Shown here one piece after another: positions 52,420 through 60,932 of a stretch of DNA of 64,000 bases. Where the stretch lies: positions 1-64,000 of the forward strand of contig NZ_JAMJWG010000034.1 in the NCBI RefSeq assembly GCF_024435355.1. Direction: 5' to 3'. This stretch comes from Streptomyces odontomachi (GTDB lineage Bacteria; Actinomycetota; Actinomycetes; Streptomycetales; Streptomycetaceae). Made by a program: the position numbers and the translations under genes. Under the pieces are notes generated by a model that made no database searches, was not told the DNA's origin, and saw only the letters and a program-made list of their open reading frames with translations. Numbering within the stretch: the first letter of the stretch is position 1; each line of letters opens with the position of its first letter.

Positions 52420-53382
52420 TCAGTTCTCGATGTCCGCGAAGTGGTCCCAGCCCGTCTTGCTCCACGGTGCGCCGTCGACGGTCACCTGGGGCAGCGCGGA
52501 CGGGTTCAGCACCTCGCCGATCACCTTCCAGCGGGCCGGGAGTTTGACGTCCGGCGGGAAGGTGGCCACGATCGCGTGGTCCTCTCCCCCGGTGAGCACC
52601 CAGTGCAGCGGGTCCACGCCGACGGCCTGCCCGATGTCGTTCATCTGCGAGGGAATGTCGAGGGCGCCGGAGCGGATGTCGATGCGGACCTTGCTGGCCG
52701 TCGCGATGTGCCCGAGGTCGGCCACCAGGCCGTCGCTGACGTCGGTCATCGCGTTCGCGCCGAGTCCCGCCGCGGCGGGGCCCGCGTGGTACGGCGGCTC
52801 CGGCCTGCGGTGCGCCTCGACGAAGGCGCGCGGCGAGCGGAATCCGCGGGAGAGCACCGCGTGCCCGGCCGCCGACCAGCCGAGCCAGCCGGTCACGGCG
52901 ACCACGTCACCGGGCTGTGCACCGGCGCGGGTGACCGGCTCGTGGCCCCGCAGGTCGCCCAGGGCAGTGATGGCGACGGTGATGGTGTCGCCGCGCACGA
53001 CGTCCCCGCCGACCACCGCGGCGCCCGCGACCTGGCATTCGTCACGCAGCCCGTCCATCATCTCGGTGGGCCAGCCGGCGTTGAGCTCGGCGGGTACGAC
53101 GAGGCCGAGCAGCAGCGCGGTCGGGACCGCGCCCATCGCGGCGATGTCCGCCAGGTTCTGCGCCGCGGCCTTGCGGCCCACGTCGTAGGCCGTGGACCAG
53201 TCACGACGGAAGTGCCGCCCCTCCAGCAGGACGTCGGTGCTCGCCACGACCCTGCGGTCGGGCGCGGCCACCACCGCGGCGTCGTCGCCCGGCCCGATCC
53301 GGACCGCCGGGGTGGTGGTGAGCCGAGCGGTGAGCTCTCTGATGAGCCCGAACTCGCCCAACTCGCCCACGCTTCCCTTCAT
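52420..53382 (-). CDS. thiL: Thiamine-monophosphate kinase
   Basis: Makes the active cofactor thiamine diphosphate from thiamine monophosphate. 320 residues. ELGEFGLIRELTARL, RIGPGDDAAVVAAPD (ATP/Mg), STDVLLEGRHFRRDW, and VSDGLVADLGHIA are family motifs; TGGEDHAIVATF at the end. Start ATG 53382 from homologue length. Divergent from the Lrp-like gene. Confidence 0.95.
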   Translation of the reverse strand: MKGSVGELGEFGLIRELTARLTTTPAVRIGPGDDAAVVAAPDRRVVASTDVLLEGRHFRRDWSTAYDVGRKAAAQNLADIAAMGAVPTALLLGLVVPAELNAGWPTEMMDGLRDECQVAGAAVVGGDVVRGDTITVAITALGDLRGHEPVTRAGAQPGDVVAVTGWLGWSAAGHAVLSRGFRSPRAFVEAHRRPEPPYHAGPAAAGLGANAMTDVSDGLVADLGHIATASKVRIDIRSGALDIPSQMNDIGQAVGVDPLHWVLTGGEDHAIVATFPPDVKLPARWKVIGEVLNPSALPQVTVDGAPWSKTGWDHFADIEN

Positions 53383-53678
53383 TGTGGTGTTGCCCCTTCC
53401 GCGCCGGTCTGACTGCAATTCTGCCCGTGGCCGTCACCGCTCGTGAACCGGGGTACCGCCGAGACCGGGCGCCGGCACACGTACGGTGCGTGCCGGAATC
53501 CGCCACGCACCGATCCGATCGCCGTCCAGGGGTCGGCCCGTGGCCCGTTGGCCTCGAACGGCCGGAGCGAAGCCCCATATGCGCCACCGTGTCTATGGGT
53601 CTCCCCCTGACGAGCGGCGACGCGATAACGTGGCGTCCCTTTCTTCCCCATGATCCTCGTGGCCGCCCTGGAGGTTCC
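53383..53678. other. Divergent region between thiL and Lrp-like gene
   Basis: About 300 bp carrying both promoters. No convincing promoter hexamers were picked. No gene seen. Confidence 0.4.
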
Positions 53679-53912
53679 GTGGTACAGGCGTACATCCTGA
53701 TCCAGACGGATGTCGGCAAGGCTTCGGCCGTCGCCGACACCGTCGGCAAGGTCCCCGGCGTGATCCAGGCCGAGGACGTGACGGGTCCCTATGACGTGAT
53801 CGTGCGTGCGCAGGCCGACAGCGTCGATGAACTGGGTCGTATCGTGGTCGCCAAGATCCAGCAGGTGGACGGCATCACCCGTACCCTCACCTGCCCGGTC
53901 GTCCATCTGTAG
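53679..53912 (+). CDS. Stand-alone Lrp/AsnC effector (RAM) domain
   Basis: 77 residues: VVQAYILIQTDVGKASAVAD, KVPGVIQAEDVTGPYDVIVR, RIVVAKIQQVDGITRTLTC. It is the ligand-binding RAM domain of Lrp/AsnC regulators without a helix-turn-helix. GTG 53679 has GGAGG directly upstream, so the short form is deliberate. Such proteins may bind amino acids and pair with full-length Lrp. The DUF3515 gene follows 20 bases on. Confidence 0.88.
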   Translation: MVQAYILIQTDVGKASAVADTVGKVPGVIQAEDVTGPYDVIVRAQADSVDELGRIVVAKIQQVDGITRTLTCPVVHL

Positions 53913-53932
53913 CCCCTGTCTAAGCTTGGCCG

Positions 53933-54436
53933 GTGCGCTTCTTCCGACACCGACTCCGGCGCCGCCGCGCCGCCGTGCCGTCCGTCTTCGCCCTGCTCGT
54001 CGCGTTCGCCGCCGCAGGGTGCACCTCAACGGACGAGGCGGCGTCGGCGGCGGTTCCCTCTCCGGATGCGAGTACGGCGACTTTCTGCCGTCATCTCGAC
54101 CGACAGCTTCCGCGGCGCGTGGACGACCTGAGCCGCGTCGATCCGACACCACAGTCCGCGCTCACCGCCGGCTGGGGCGATCCGGCGATCATACTGCGCT
54201 GCGGTGTGCCCCGCCCGGCGCAGATGGACGACCCCAAGGAGCGCTCCGTGGAGGTGAACGGCGTCGACTGGATCGAGGAAAAGAACGACGACGGCTCCTA
54301 CCGCCTCACCACCACCCTGCGCAAGGCGTACGTGGAGGTGATCATCCCCGAGCAGCGGACCGCACGTGGCCTGAACCCGATCATCGACCTCGCGCCGGCC
54401 GTGCAGAAGACGATCCCGCACGGCATCGCCGGCTGA
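53933..54436 (+). CDS. DUF3515 lipoprotein
   Basis: 167 residues. A basic start and hydrophobic segment (residues 14-28) end in a lipobox LVAFAAAGC with Cys at the modification site. DUF3515 marks: FCRHLDRQLPRRVDDLSR, WGDPAIILRCGVPRP, DWIEEKNDDGSYRLTTTL. GTG start 53933. Function unknown; probably membrane-anchored on the outside. Tandem GCACGGGAGACCCACC-type repeats follow its stop. Confidence 0.9.
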   Translation: MRFFRHRLRRRRAAVPSVFALLVAFAAAGCTSTDEAASAAVPSPDASTATFCRHLDRQLPRRVDDLSRVDPTPQSALTAGWGDPAIILRCGVPRPAQMDDPKERSVEVNGVDWIEEKNDDGSYRLTTTLRKAYVEVIIPEQRTARGLNPIIDLAPAVQKTIPHGIAG

Positions 54437-54501
54437 ACGCACCGCACGGGAGACCCACCGCACGGAAGACGCACCGCACGGGAGACCCACGGGAGAACCC
54501 G

Positions 54502-55653
54502 CTACCGCAGCCCCGTGGACCGCCTCAGCGCCGCCTGGATCAGGCGGTCCACCAGCTCGGGGTAGCTGACGCCGCTCTCCTGCCACATGCGCGGATACAT
54601 GGAGATCGGGGTGAAGCCGGGCATGGTGTTGATCTCGTTCAGCACGAACCCGCCGTCCTCGGTGAGGAACAGGTCGGCCCGCACCAGGCCCTCGCAGGAG
54701 GCGGCCTCGAAGGCGGCCACCGCGAGCCGCTGCACCTCGGCGGTCTGCTCGGGGGTGAGCGGGGCGGGCACGATGCCGGGGGCGGCGTCGATGTACTTGG
54801 CCTCGAAGTCGTAGAAGTCGTGCGCGGCGGCCGGCGGGATCTCGGCGGGCAGGCTGGCCCGCGGGCCGTCCTCGAACTCCAGCACCCCGCACTCGATCTC
54901 GCGGCCCCTGAGCAACGACTCCACCAGGATCTTCGGGTCGTGCCGGCGTGCCTCGGAGAGCGCCTCGTCGAGCCCCTCGAACGAGCCGACCTTGGTGATG
55001 CCCATCGAGGAGCCGGCCCGCGCCGGCTTGATGAACAACGGCCAGCCGTGCTCCCCCGCGAAGTCCACGATCCGCTTGCGTGCCGCGGCCTCGTCGTGCT
55101 CCCACTCCCGCGGCCGGATCACCAGGTACGGGCCGACCGGCAGCCCGAACGAGGTGAACATCCGCTTCATGTACTCCTTGTCCTGGCCGACCGCCGAGGC
55201 CAGCACGCCCGAGCCGACGTACGGCGTGCCGGAGAGTTCGAGCAGGCCCTGCAAGGTGCCGTCCTCGCCGTACGGGCCGTGCAGCACCGGGAAGACGACG
55301 TCGACCTCGCCGAGCGCCTTGGGCACGGCACCCGGCTCGCTGTAGACGACCTCGCGGTTGCCCGGGTCGACCGACAGCAGCACGCCACCCTCGGTGGACT
55401 CGGCCAGCTCCGCAACGCTCGGCGTGCGGCGCTCGGTGATGGCCATCCGCTCGGGCTCGTCGGCGGTCAGCGCCCAGCGGCCGTCCGTCGTGATGCCGAT
55501 GGGCAGGACGTCGTACTTGGCACGGTCGATCGCCCGCAGCACGGCACCGGCGGTGACCACCGAGATGCCATGCTCGGAACTGCGCCCGCCGAACACCACG
55601 GCAACGCGGGGCTTGCGGGCCTCGGGCTTCTGGGAGGGGTTCTCGCTGCTCAT
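54502..55653 (-). CDS. ddl: D-alanine--D-alanine ligase
   Basis: 383 residues, ATP-grasp enzyme making the dipeptide for peptidoglycan. VAVVFGGRSSEHGISVVTAG, PVLHGPYGEDGTLQGLLEL, VGPYLVIRPREWE, EVNEIN-like (VLNEINTMPGFTPISMYPRM). ATG 55653. Divergent intergenic partner is the repeat-rich region before gpsA, whose transcript ends there. Confidence 0.95.
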   Translation of the reverse strand: MSSENPSQKPEARKPRVAVVFGGRSSEHGISVVTAGAVLRAIDRAKYDVLPIGITTDGRWALTADEPERMAITERRTPSVAELAESTEGGVLLSVDPGNREVVYSEPGAVPKALGEVDVVFPVLHGPYGEDGTLQGLLELSGTPYVGSGVLASAVGQDKEYMKRMFTSFGLPVGPYLVIRPREWEHDEAAARKRIVDFAGEHGWPLFIKPARAGSSMGITKVGSFEGLDEALSEARRHDPKILVESLLRGREIECGVLEFEDGPRASLPAEIPPAAAHDFYDFEAKYIDAAPGIVPAPLTPEQTAEVQRLAVAAFEAASCEGLVRADLFLTEDGGFVLNEINTMPGFTPISMYPRMWQESGVSYPELVDRLIQAALRRSTGLR

Positions 55654-56018
55654 ATCGCGATGAGACTACCTGCTGGTAAGCCCGCCGTCAGCGCACCACG
55701 ATCCCTTTTCACAAGCCCCGGCCCGCACATCGCCGCCCCCAGGCCACGACGGAACCTCAAGGCCCCCCGCCGCGCACAGCCCGTCCGGGGGTACCTCCCA
55801 GACCCTCAAGGCACTGAGGGAGTTCGAGGACGAGGCCAGCCAAAAACAGCCCGTCCGGCGCTTGAGGACGAGCCCGCCACACCAGCCGGCCCGCACTCAA
55901 GAACAAGCCCGCCAAAAACAGCCCGTCCGGCGCTTGAGGACGAGCCCGAAGGGCGACAGGGGGGTTCCGGGGGCGCGCCCCCCGGACGGCGCCCCGCGCG
56001 CCCGCAGAGCGGCACCCA
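55654..56018. repeat. Repeat-rich spacer between ddl and gpsA
   Basis: Two identical 37-bp copies (55840-55876 and 55912-55948; core CAGCCCGTCCGGCGCTTGAG) lie 72 bp apart. A third copy at about 55777-55835 is split: CAGCCCGTCCGG is followed by a palindrome (CTCCCAGACCCTCA...GAGGGAG) and then GAGGACGAG. This looks like one dispersed repeat interrupted by a second. The repeats are a common Streptomyces intergenic type. They lie at the 3' end of gpsA and upstream of ddl. No gene seen. Confidence 0.8.
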
Positions 56019-57080
56019 CTACCGCCGTTCGGGCTTGGCGCTGCGCGACATCAGTTCCTTGAGGGCCACGGCCGGCGGCTTGCCCTCGTGGACGATGCCG
56101 ACGACCGTCTCGGTGATGGGCATGTCGACCCCGTGCCGGCGCGCCAGATCGAGCACCGACTCACAGGACTTGACGCCCTCCGCGGTCTGCCGGGTGACCG
56201 CGATGGTCTCCTGCAAGGTCATCCCCTTGCCCAGGTTCGTACCGAAGGTGTGGTTGCGGGACAGCGGCGAAGAGCAGGTGGCCACCAGGTCGCCGAGTCC
56301 GGCGAGTCCGGAGAACGTCATGGGATCGGCGCCCATCGCCAGGCCCAGCCGGGTGGTCTCGGCCAGCCCGCGCGTGATGAGCGAACCCTTGGCGTTGTCA
56401 CCGAGCCCCATGCCGTCCGCGATGCCGACAGCGAGCCCGATGACGTTCTTCACCGCACCGCCCAGTTCGCAGCCGACCACGTCGGTGTTGGTGTACGGGC
56501 GGAAGTACGGCGTGTGGCAGGCGGCCTGGAGACGGCGGGCCACCGCCTCGTCCCGGCAGGCGACCACCGCGGCGGCGGGCATCCGGGCGGCGATCTCCCG
56601 GGCCAGGTTGGGACCCGTCACGACCGCTATGCGTTCCTCGCCGACCTTCGCGACGTCCTGGATGACCTCGCTCATCCGCATCGCGGAGCCCAGCTCGACG
56701 CCCTTCATCAGGGAGACCAGCACGGTGTCGGGTGCGAGCAGTGGGGCCCAGGCCGCGAGGTTGCCGCGCAGCGTCTGCGCGGGAATGGCGAGCACCGCGA
56801 GGTCGGCACCGGCGGCGGCCTCGGCCGGATCGCTGGTGGCACGGACACGTTCGGGGAGTTCGACACCCGGCAGGTAGTCCGGGTTGCTGCGAGTGGAGTT
56901 GACGGCGTCGGCGGCCTCGGGGCGCCGGGCCCACAGGGTCACCTCGCATCCGGCGTCGGCGAGCACGACCGCGAAGGCGGTGCCCCATGAGCCGGTGCCG
57001 AAGACGGCCGCCTTGACGGGGCGCGCGCCGGGCGGCGACCCCTCGGGCACGGATCCTGAGGAAGCGGCGGCAGGCGTCAC
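56019..57080 (-). CDS. gpsA: NAD(P)H-dependent glycerol-3-phosphate dehydrogenase
   Basis: 353 residues. After ~20 Ala/Pro/Ser residues the Rossmann loop AAVFGTGSWGTAFAVVLA begins; VTGPNLAREIA, KNVIGLAVGIADGMGLGDNA and AGLGDLVATC are family motifs. Provides sn-glycerol-3-phosphate for phospholipids. GTG 57080 shares GTGA with the plsC stop. Two-gene unit plsC-gpsA makes sense in lipid synthesis. Confidence 0.95.
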   Translation of the reverse strand: MTPAAASSGSVPEGSPPGARPVKAAVFGTGSWGTAFAVVLADAGCEVTLWARRPEAADAVNSTRSNPDYLPGVELPERVRATSDPAEAAAGADLAVLAIPAQTLRGNLAAWAPLLAPDTVLVSLMKGVELGSAMRMSEVIQDVAKVGEERIAVVTGPNLAREIAARMPAAAVVACRDEAVARRLQAACHTPYFRPYTNTDVVGCELGGAVKNVIGLAVGIADGMGLGDNAKGSLITRGLAETTRLGLAMGADPMTFSGLAGLGDLVATCSSPLSRNHTFGTNLGKGMTLQETIAVTRQTAEGVKSCESVLDLARRHGVDMPITETVVGIVHEGKPPAVALKELMSRSAKPERR

Positions 57081-57970
57081 TTGCCGGCCTCCGCTTCGCG
57101 GCCCTCTCCGCTGGACGACCCCACGGTGCCGGCGGCGCCCTCGGTGGTCCCGTCGGCCGCGGCAGCCGCTTCGGTGGCGTCCCCGGCGGTCTTGGCCGGT
57201 GCGTCCTCGGCACGTGCACCGTCGGCGAGCTCACGCTCGCGTGCGGACCTGCGGCGTTGCTCGATGCGCACCTTGCGGGGGTCGAAGCGGACCTTGGGTG
57301 CCGGCTCGCCGCGCAGCACTTCGAGCTGGGCCGTCACGGCGTCCATGAGGACCTCGGTGACTTCCTTCAGCAGCTCGGGGGTGAGCTCCCTGCCGTAGAA
57401 GCGCGACAGGTCCACCGGAGGCCCGGCGAGCACGTGGTGGGTCTTGCGGGGCAGCAGGCTCGGCTTCTTGGCGTACGGCGCCAGCAGCAGGTTGGCACCC
57501 CACTGGGCGACGGGGATGACCGGGCAGCGGGTCTCCAGGGCGACCCGGGCGGCGCCGGTCTTGCCGGTCATCGGCCAAAGGTCGGGGTCCCGGGTGAGGG
57601 TGCCCTCGGGGTAGAACGCGACGCACTCGCCGCGCTCCACGGCGTCGATCGCCGCCCGGAAGGCGCTGAGCGCGTCGGTGCTCTCGCGGTACACCGGAAT
57701 CTGCCCGGTGCCGCGCATCACGGCGCCCACGAATCCCTTCTTGAAAAGGCCGTGCTTGGCGAGGAATCGCGGAACGCGACCGGTGTCGTACTGAAAGTGG
57801 GCGTACGCGAACGGATCCACATGCGAATTGTGGTTCACCACGGTGATAAAACCGCCGTCGGCCGGAATGTGCTCCATTCCACGCCAGTCACGCTTCAGCA
57901 GAAGTAGCAGCGGCGGTTTGCAAAGGACTGCCGCAAGGCGGTACCAGAAGCCGATTCTGCGGCGGGCCAC
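57077..57970 (-). CDS. 1-acyl-sn-glycerol-3-phosphate acyltransferase
   Basis: 297 residues, PlsC family. HX4D motif: NHNSHVDPFAYAHF; glycine/EGT motif: AFYPEGTLTRDPDL; PVIPVAQWGAN follows. N-terminal hydrophobic segment ALCKPPLLLLLKRDW-like. After ~245 residues an Ala/Thr/Glu/Gly tail follows with no known role. GTG 57970 chosen for AAGGAAGG upstream. Converts lysophosphatidate to phosphatidate. Upstream of gpsA, coupled by overlap. Confidence 0.92.
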   Translation of the reverse strand: MARRRIGFWYRLAAVLCKPPLLLLLKRDWRGMEHIPADGGFITVVNHNSHVDPFAYAHFQYDTGRVPRFLAKHGLFKKGFVGAVMRGTGQIPVYRESTDALSAFRAAIDAVERGECVAFYPEGTLTRDPDLWPMTGKTGAARVALETRCPVIPVAQWGANLLLAPYAKKPSLLPRKTHHVLAGPPVDLSRFYGRELTPELLKEVTEVLMDAVTAQLEVLRGEPAPKVRFDPRKVRIEQRRRSARERELADGARAEDAPAKTAGDATEAAAAADGTTEGAAGTVGSSSGEGREAEAGK

Positions 57971-58159
57971 GCGCGCACCTTCCTTCAGGGTCCGGGGATC
58001 GCACAAGTGTCACCCCGGGCCGCGGGTCTGTCGAGGACACCGTACGCCCGGGCCTTCCAGGTCACCCCCTGCCAGGTCCCCCTTCCTCTACCCGGCGCCA
58101 CGCGGGTCAGTCCCGGGCGGCAGGCGACAATGGGCGCGGTACGAAGGAACGGAGCTGTG

Positions 58160-58810
58160 GTGCAGTGGACCCTGGTCATTCCGCTGAAGCCCTTGTCGCG
58201 GGCCAAGAGCAGGCTTGCGGACACCGCGGACGACGGGCTGCGCCCGGACCTCGCGCTGGCCTTCGCGCAGGACACGGTGGCGGCGGCAGGCGCCTGCCCG
58301 GGCGTCGGCGAGGTGGTGGTCGTCACCGATGACGCACGGGCCGGACATGAGCTGGCCGCCCTAGGTGCCCGAATCATCCCGGACACGCCCGGAGCCGGCC
58401 TCAATGCCGCGCTCGCGTATGCCGCGGCATTGCTGCGCGAGGCCCGCCCGGATGCCGCACTGGCGACCCTGAACGCGGATCTTCCGGCGCTGCGCCCCGC
58501 CGAACTCTCCCGGGTGCTCGCAGCCGCGGGGGAATTCCCACGCGCTTTCCTCCCGGACGCCGCCGGAATCGGCACCACCCTGCTCACCGCAGCACCCGGC
58601 ACTCCCCTGCACCCGGCTTTCGGTGGCACGTCCCGGGCCCGGCACCGGGCTTCCGGCGCGGTGGAACTCACGCTGAGCGAGGTGGACTCCGTCCGTCTCG
58701 ACGTGGACACCGGCGCCGATCTGCGGGCCGCCCTGAGCCTCGGCGTGGGCCCGCGCACCGCGCGGGCGACCGCGGGACTGCTCCTCGCCGACCCGTGCCC
58801 GCGGATGTGA
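58160..58810 (+). CDS. cofC: 2-phospho-L-lactate/3-phospho-PEP guanylyltransferase (CofC/FbiD)
   Basis: 216 residues. WTLVIPLKPLSRAKSRLAD, VVTDDARAGHELAALGARI, LNADLPALRP, FGGTSRARHRASGA match CofC. Makes the activated precursor of coenzyme F420 used by actinobacterial redox enzymes. GTG 58160 was chosen by spacing from GGAG; GTG at 58157 is next to it and also possible. Located divergently from plsC. Confidence 0.9.
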   Translation: MQWTLVIPLKPLSRAKSRLADTADDGLRPDLALAFAQDTVAAAGACPGVGEVVVVTDDARAGHELAALGARIIPDTPGAGLNAALAYAAALLREARPDAALATLNADLPALRPAELSRVLAAAGEFPRAFLPDAAGIGTTLLTAAPGTPLHPAFGGTSRARHRASGAVELTLSEVDSVRLDVDTGADLRAALSLGVGPRTARATAGLLLADPCPRM

Positions 58811-58906
58811 CCGCCCGCCCAGGTCCCCGGTGGCCACCACGCATCGAGCACCGCCAGCGCCGAAGGCGCCTGGGGCACCCTCCGTCGCGCGCCGTAGTCT
58901 GGCCTT

Positions 58907-59158
58907 GTGCAGGCCACCGCGTACACCTACGACCCCGAGACCCGCACCGGCAGTGTGTTGCTCGACGACGGCACTCCGGTCCCCTTCGACGCCACCGCCT
59001 TCGACGCGGGCGGTCTACGGCTGCTGCGCCCCGGACAACGGGTACGGATCGAGGTCACGAAAACCGCCGAGGCCTCCGGATCCGACGGGGTCCCCGGATC
59101 CGACGGGGTCTCTGATCCCGGCATGCGGATCACACTCGTCACCTTGCAGACGCTCTGA
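58907..59158 (+). CDS. Small cold-shock-fold-like protein
   Basis: 83 residues: VQATAYTYDPETRTGSVLLD, PVPFDATAFDAGGLRLLRPG, QRVRIEV. Five short beta strands of the cold-shock/OB kind can be guessed, and similar small proteins sit near hupS/cofC in Streptomyces. An in-frame direct repeat encodes GSDGVPGSDGVS at residues ~58-69. GTG 58907. Function unknown; RNA binding is only inference. Confidence 0.72.
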   Translation: MQATAYTYDPETRTGSVLLDDGTPVPFDATAFDAGGLRLLRPGQRVRIEVTKTAEASGSDGVPGSDGVSDPGMRITLVTLQTL

Positions 59159-59335
59159 TCACATCCGGCAAACGCTCTGATCGCGCTACCAGCCGCCCGG
59201 GTCACACCGCAGACGCACCGAGTAACGCCCGGATCCGGCGATGGCTCCGGTTCTCCCGCTGAATGTCGACGACTGCACGCCGGTGACGGACGAGCCGCTG
59301 AATGACACCCGCGGCCTGCTGCCCAAGGCACCCGG

Positions 59336-59392
59336 GTCCCCGAGGGGCACCCGACTCCCCAAGGGGCACCTGACTCCCCGAGGGGCACCGAC
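59336..59392. repeat. Three 19-bp tandem repeats
   Basis: CTCCCCGAGGGGCACCCGA-like units at 59336, 59355 and 59374 with 1-3 differences. Each unit contains the self-complementary CCCC(G/A)AGGGG, so the array can form several small hairpins. Confidence 0.8.
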
Positions 59393-59529
59393 GCGACGAC
59401 ACGCGCCGTCGTACGCCCCGCGCGCGGCAGTCCGCCGTCCTTCCCGCCCCCAGCCCGTCCGACACGCCGCAAACAGCCCCCGGCGGCCCCACGGCCCCGC
59501 AAGGGGTCCGGGGAACCCGGTGACACCGC

Positions 59530-59558
59530 GGGCCGGGCTCCCAGGGGGAGTCCGGCCC
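59530..59558 (-). terminator. Hairpin downstream of hupS
   Basis: GGGCCGGGCTCCC (59530-59542) pairs with 59546-59558 (one G-T pair) across a 3-base loop, 36 bases after the hupS stop. Confidence 0.75.
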
Positions 59559-59594
59559 GGCGCGAGTGCCCGTGTCGTTCCTGTGGTGCGTGCC

Positions 59595-60209
59595 TTACCT
59601 CCTGCGGGCGGTGGCCTTCTTCGCGGTGGTCTTGCGGCCCGTGGACTTCTTGGCGGGCGCCTTCTTGGCCGTCGCCTTCCTGGCGGGCGCGGACTTCCGT
59701 GCCGTGGTCTTCTTCGCCGTGGTCTTCTTCGCGGGTGCCTTCTTGGCGGTGGCCTTCTTCGCCGCGGCGGTGGTCTTCTTCGCCGCCGTGGTCTTCTTCG
59801 CCGCGGCCGTGGTCTTCTTCGCCGCGGCCTTCTTGGCCGTCGCCTTCTTCGCCGCGGCCTTGGTGGTGGCCGTACCTCCCGTGAGGCTGCCCTTGGGGGC
59901 CTTCTTGACGGCGACGTCATGCTTCGGGAGCTTCTTGGAACCGCTCACCAGGTCCTTGAAGCCCTGGCCGGCCCGGAAGCGGGGCACCGAGGTCTTCTTG
60001 ACCCGCACACGCTCCCCGGTCTGCGGGTTGCGGGCGTATCGGGCCGGCCGGTCGACCTTCTCGAAGGACCCGAACCCGGTGACCGAGATCCTCTCCCCGT
60101 GGACAACTGCCCGGACGATGGCGTCCAGGACGGCGTCGACGGCTTCGGCCGCCTGCTGACGCCCGCCCATCTTGTCGGCAATCGCTTCTACGAGCTGCGC
60201 CTTGTTCAC
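59595..60209 (-). CDS. hupS: HU-family DNA-binding protein with histone-H1-like tail
   Basis: 204 residues. An N-terminal HU fold (MNKAQLVEAIADKMGGRQQA, GFGSFEKVDRPARYARNPQT) is followed by ~105 residues of Lys/Ala/Thr repeats (AAKKTTAAAKK, KKAPAKKTTAKK), like the sporulation nucleoid protein HupS. Condenses the chromosome in spores. GTG 60209 with GAAGGGGAAG upstream. The highly repetitive DNA of the tail invites strain-to-strain length variation. Putative promoter listed separately. Confidence 0.93.
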   Translation of the reverse strand: MNKAQLVEAIADKMGGRQQAAEAVDAVLDAIVRAVVHGERISVTGFGSFEKVDRPARYARNPQTGERVRVKKTSVPRFRAGQGFKDLVSGSKKLPKHDVAVKKAPKGSLTGGTATTKAAAKKATAKKAAAKKTTAAAKKTTAAKKTTAAAKKATAKKAPAKKTTAKKTTARKSAPARKATAKKAPAKKSTGRKTTAKKATARRR

Positions 60210-60260
60210 GTCTTCCCCTTCGGAGACATCGCCAGAACGAATCTGTTCAAGCTTTTTCGC

Positions 60261-60289
60261 ACGTTAGGCAGATATATACCGCAAATCAA
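60261..60289 (-). promoter_or_regulatory. Putative hupS promoter
   Basis: On the minus strand TTGATT (60289-60284) and TAACGT (60266-60261) are separated by 17 bases; TATATA lies in between. About 50 bases upstream of the hupS GTG. Confidence 0.6.
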
Positions 60290-60371
60290 ACACGAAACGG
60301 CCTAATCACCCTTGTGCCGCAATGAGTCCCGACCGTTGATGACTTCCTGCACGGTCCACGCGGCGCGACGC

Positions 60372-60599
60372 TCAGACGTCGTGGGGGAATCGACCCTCGT
60401 CGAGGTCTGCGTTCAGTTGTTCCAGACGCCTTGCGGCCTCGGCGAGGTCGTGCTTGGCTGCGGCCGTGATGACCAGCAGTTTCCGGGTCAGCGCCATCCG
60501 TACGCTCTCCGGGACTTGCAATGTGCGCACCCGCCGGTGCGCGACCTTCAGCCGGTCCGCGACCACCCCGTAGAGCTCGAGTTGATCGTCGCGGTCCAT
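60372..60599 (-). CDS. Small conserved protein of unknown function
   Basis: 75 residues: MDRDDQLELYGVVADRLKVA, HRRVRTLQVPESVRMALTRK, LAEAARRLEQLNADLDEG. It looks all-helical. Not assigned. ATG 60599 was chosen because the following residues are clearly the conserved core; the frame is open further upstream but that part is of simple composition. Sits between the leuD terminator and hupS. Confidence 0.7.
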   Translation of the reverse strand: MDRDDQLELYGVVADRLKVAHRRVRTLQVPESVRMALTRKLLVITAAAKHDLAEAARRLEQLNADLDEGRFPHDV

Positions 60600-60932
60600 G
60601 CACCGATTGTGCCATCTGAGGCGAGTTGTCGCCCCTGCTGGACGCAACTGCGGTGCGTCCGGACCACTCCGGAGTCCCGTCGCGACAGCACTGACGACTC
60701 CCCCGGTACCCGTCCTGTGGGGCCCTATTCCCTTTGCGTTCCGGGGAGTTGGACGCAGGGCCGGGAGTGCCGCCTGGTGGGGCGCGGGCCGTAAAAATGT
60801 GCATAAGGATGTACCCCCAACCGTGAACGGTAGGGGGTACATCGGGGCCTTGCGAGGACATACGCGCCGGTGTGTCCATGGTTTTGGCACTCCGCGGCGT
60901 TGGTCCGGGCCGCACGGGGTACGGCGGACGGC
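60600..60932. other. Spacer between leuD and small gene, with terminator
   Basis: Contains the leuCD terminator hairpin (60810-60841) and an A/T-rich patch (GTAAAAATGTGCATAAGGAT). No gene seen. Confidence 0.5.
60810..60841 (-). terminator. leuCD terminator hairpin
   Basis: TGTACCCCCAACCGT (60810-60824) pairs with ACGGTAGGGGGTACA (60827-60841) with one A-A mismatch; on the minus strand ATCCTTATGCACATTTTTAC follows, giving a late U tract. About 90 bases after the leuD stop. Confidence 0.78.

Larger units (their letters stand above)
59159..59594. other. Spacer between cold-shock-like gene and hupS
   Basis: 436 bp between converging genes. Contains the 19-bp tandem repeat (59336-59392) and the hupS terminator hairpin (59530-59558), listed separately. 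No gene seen. Confidence 0.55.

Noticed and set aside
59336..59392. Tandem 19-bp repeats as a CRISPR array
   Set aside because: Only three units, directly adjacent with no spacers, and no cas genes nearby.
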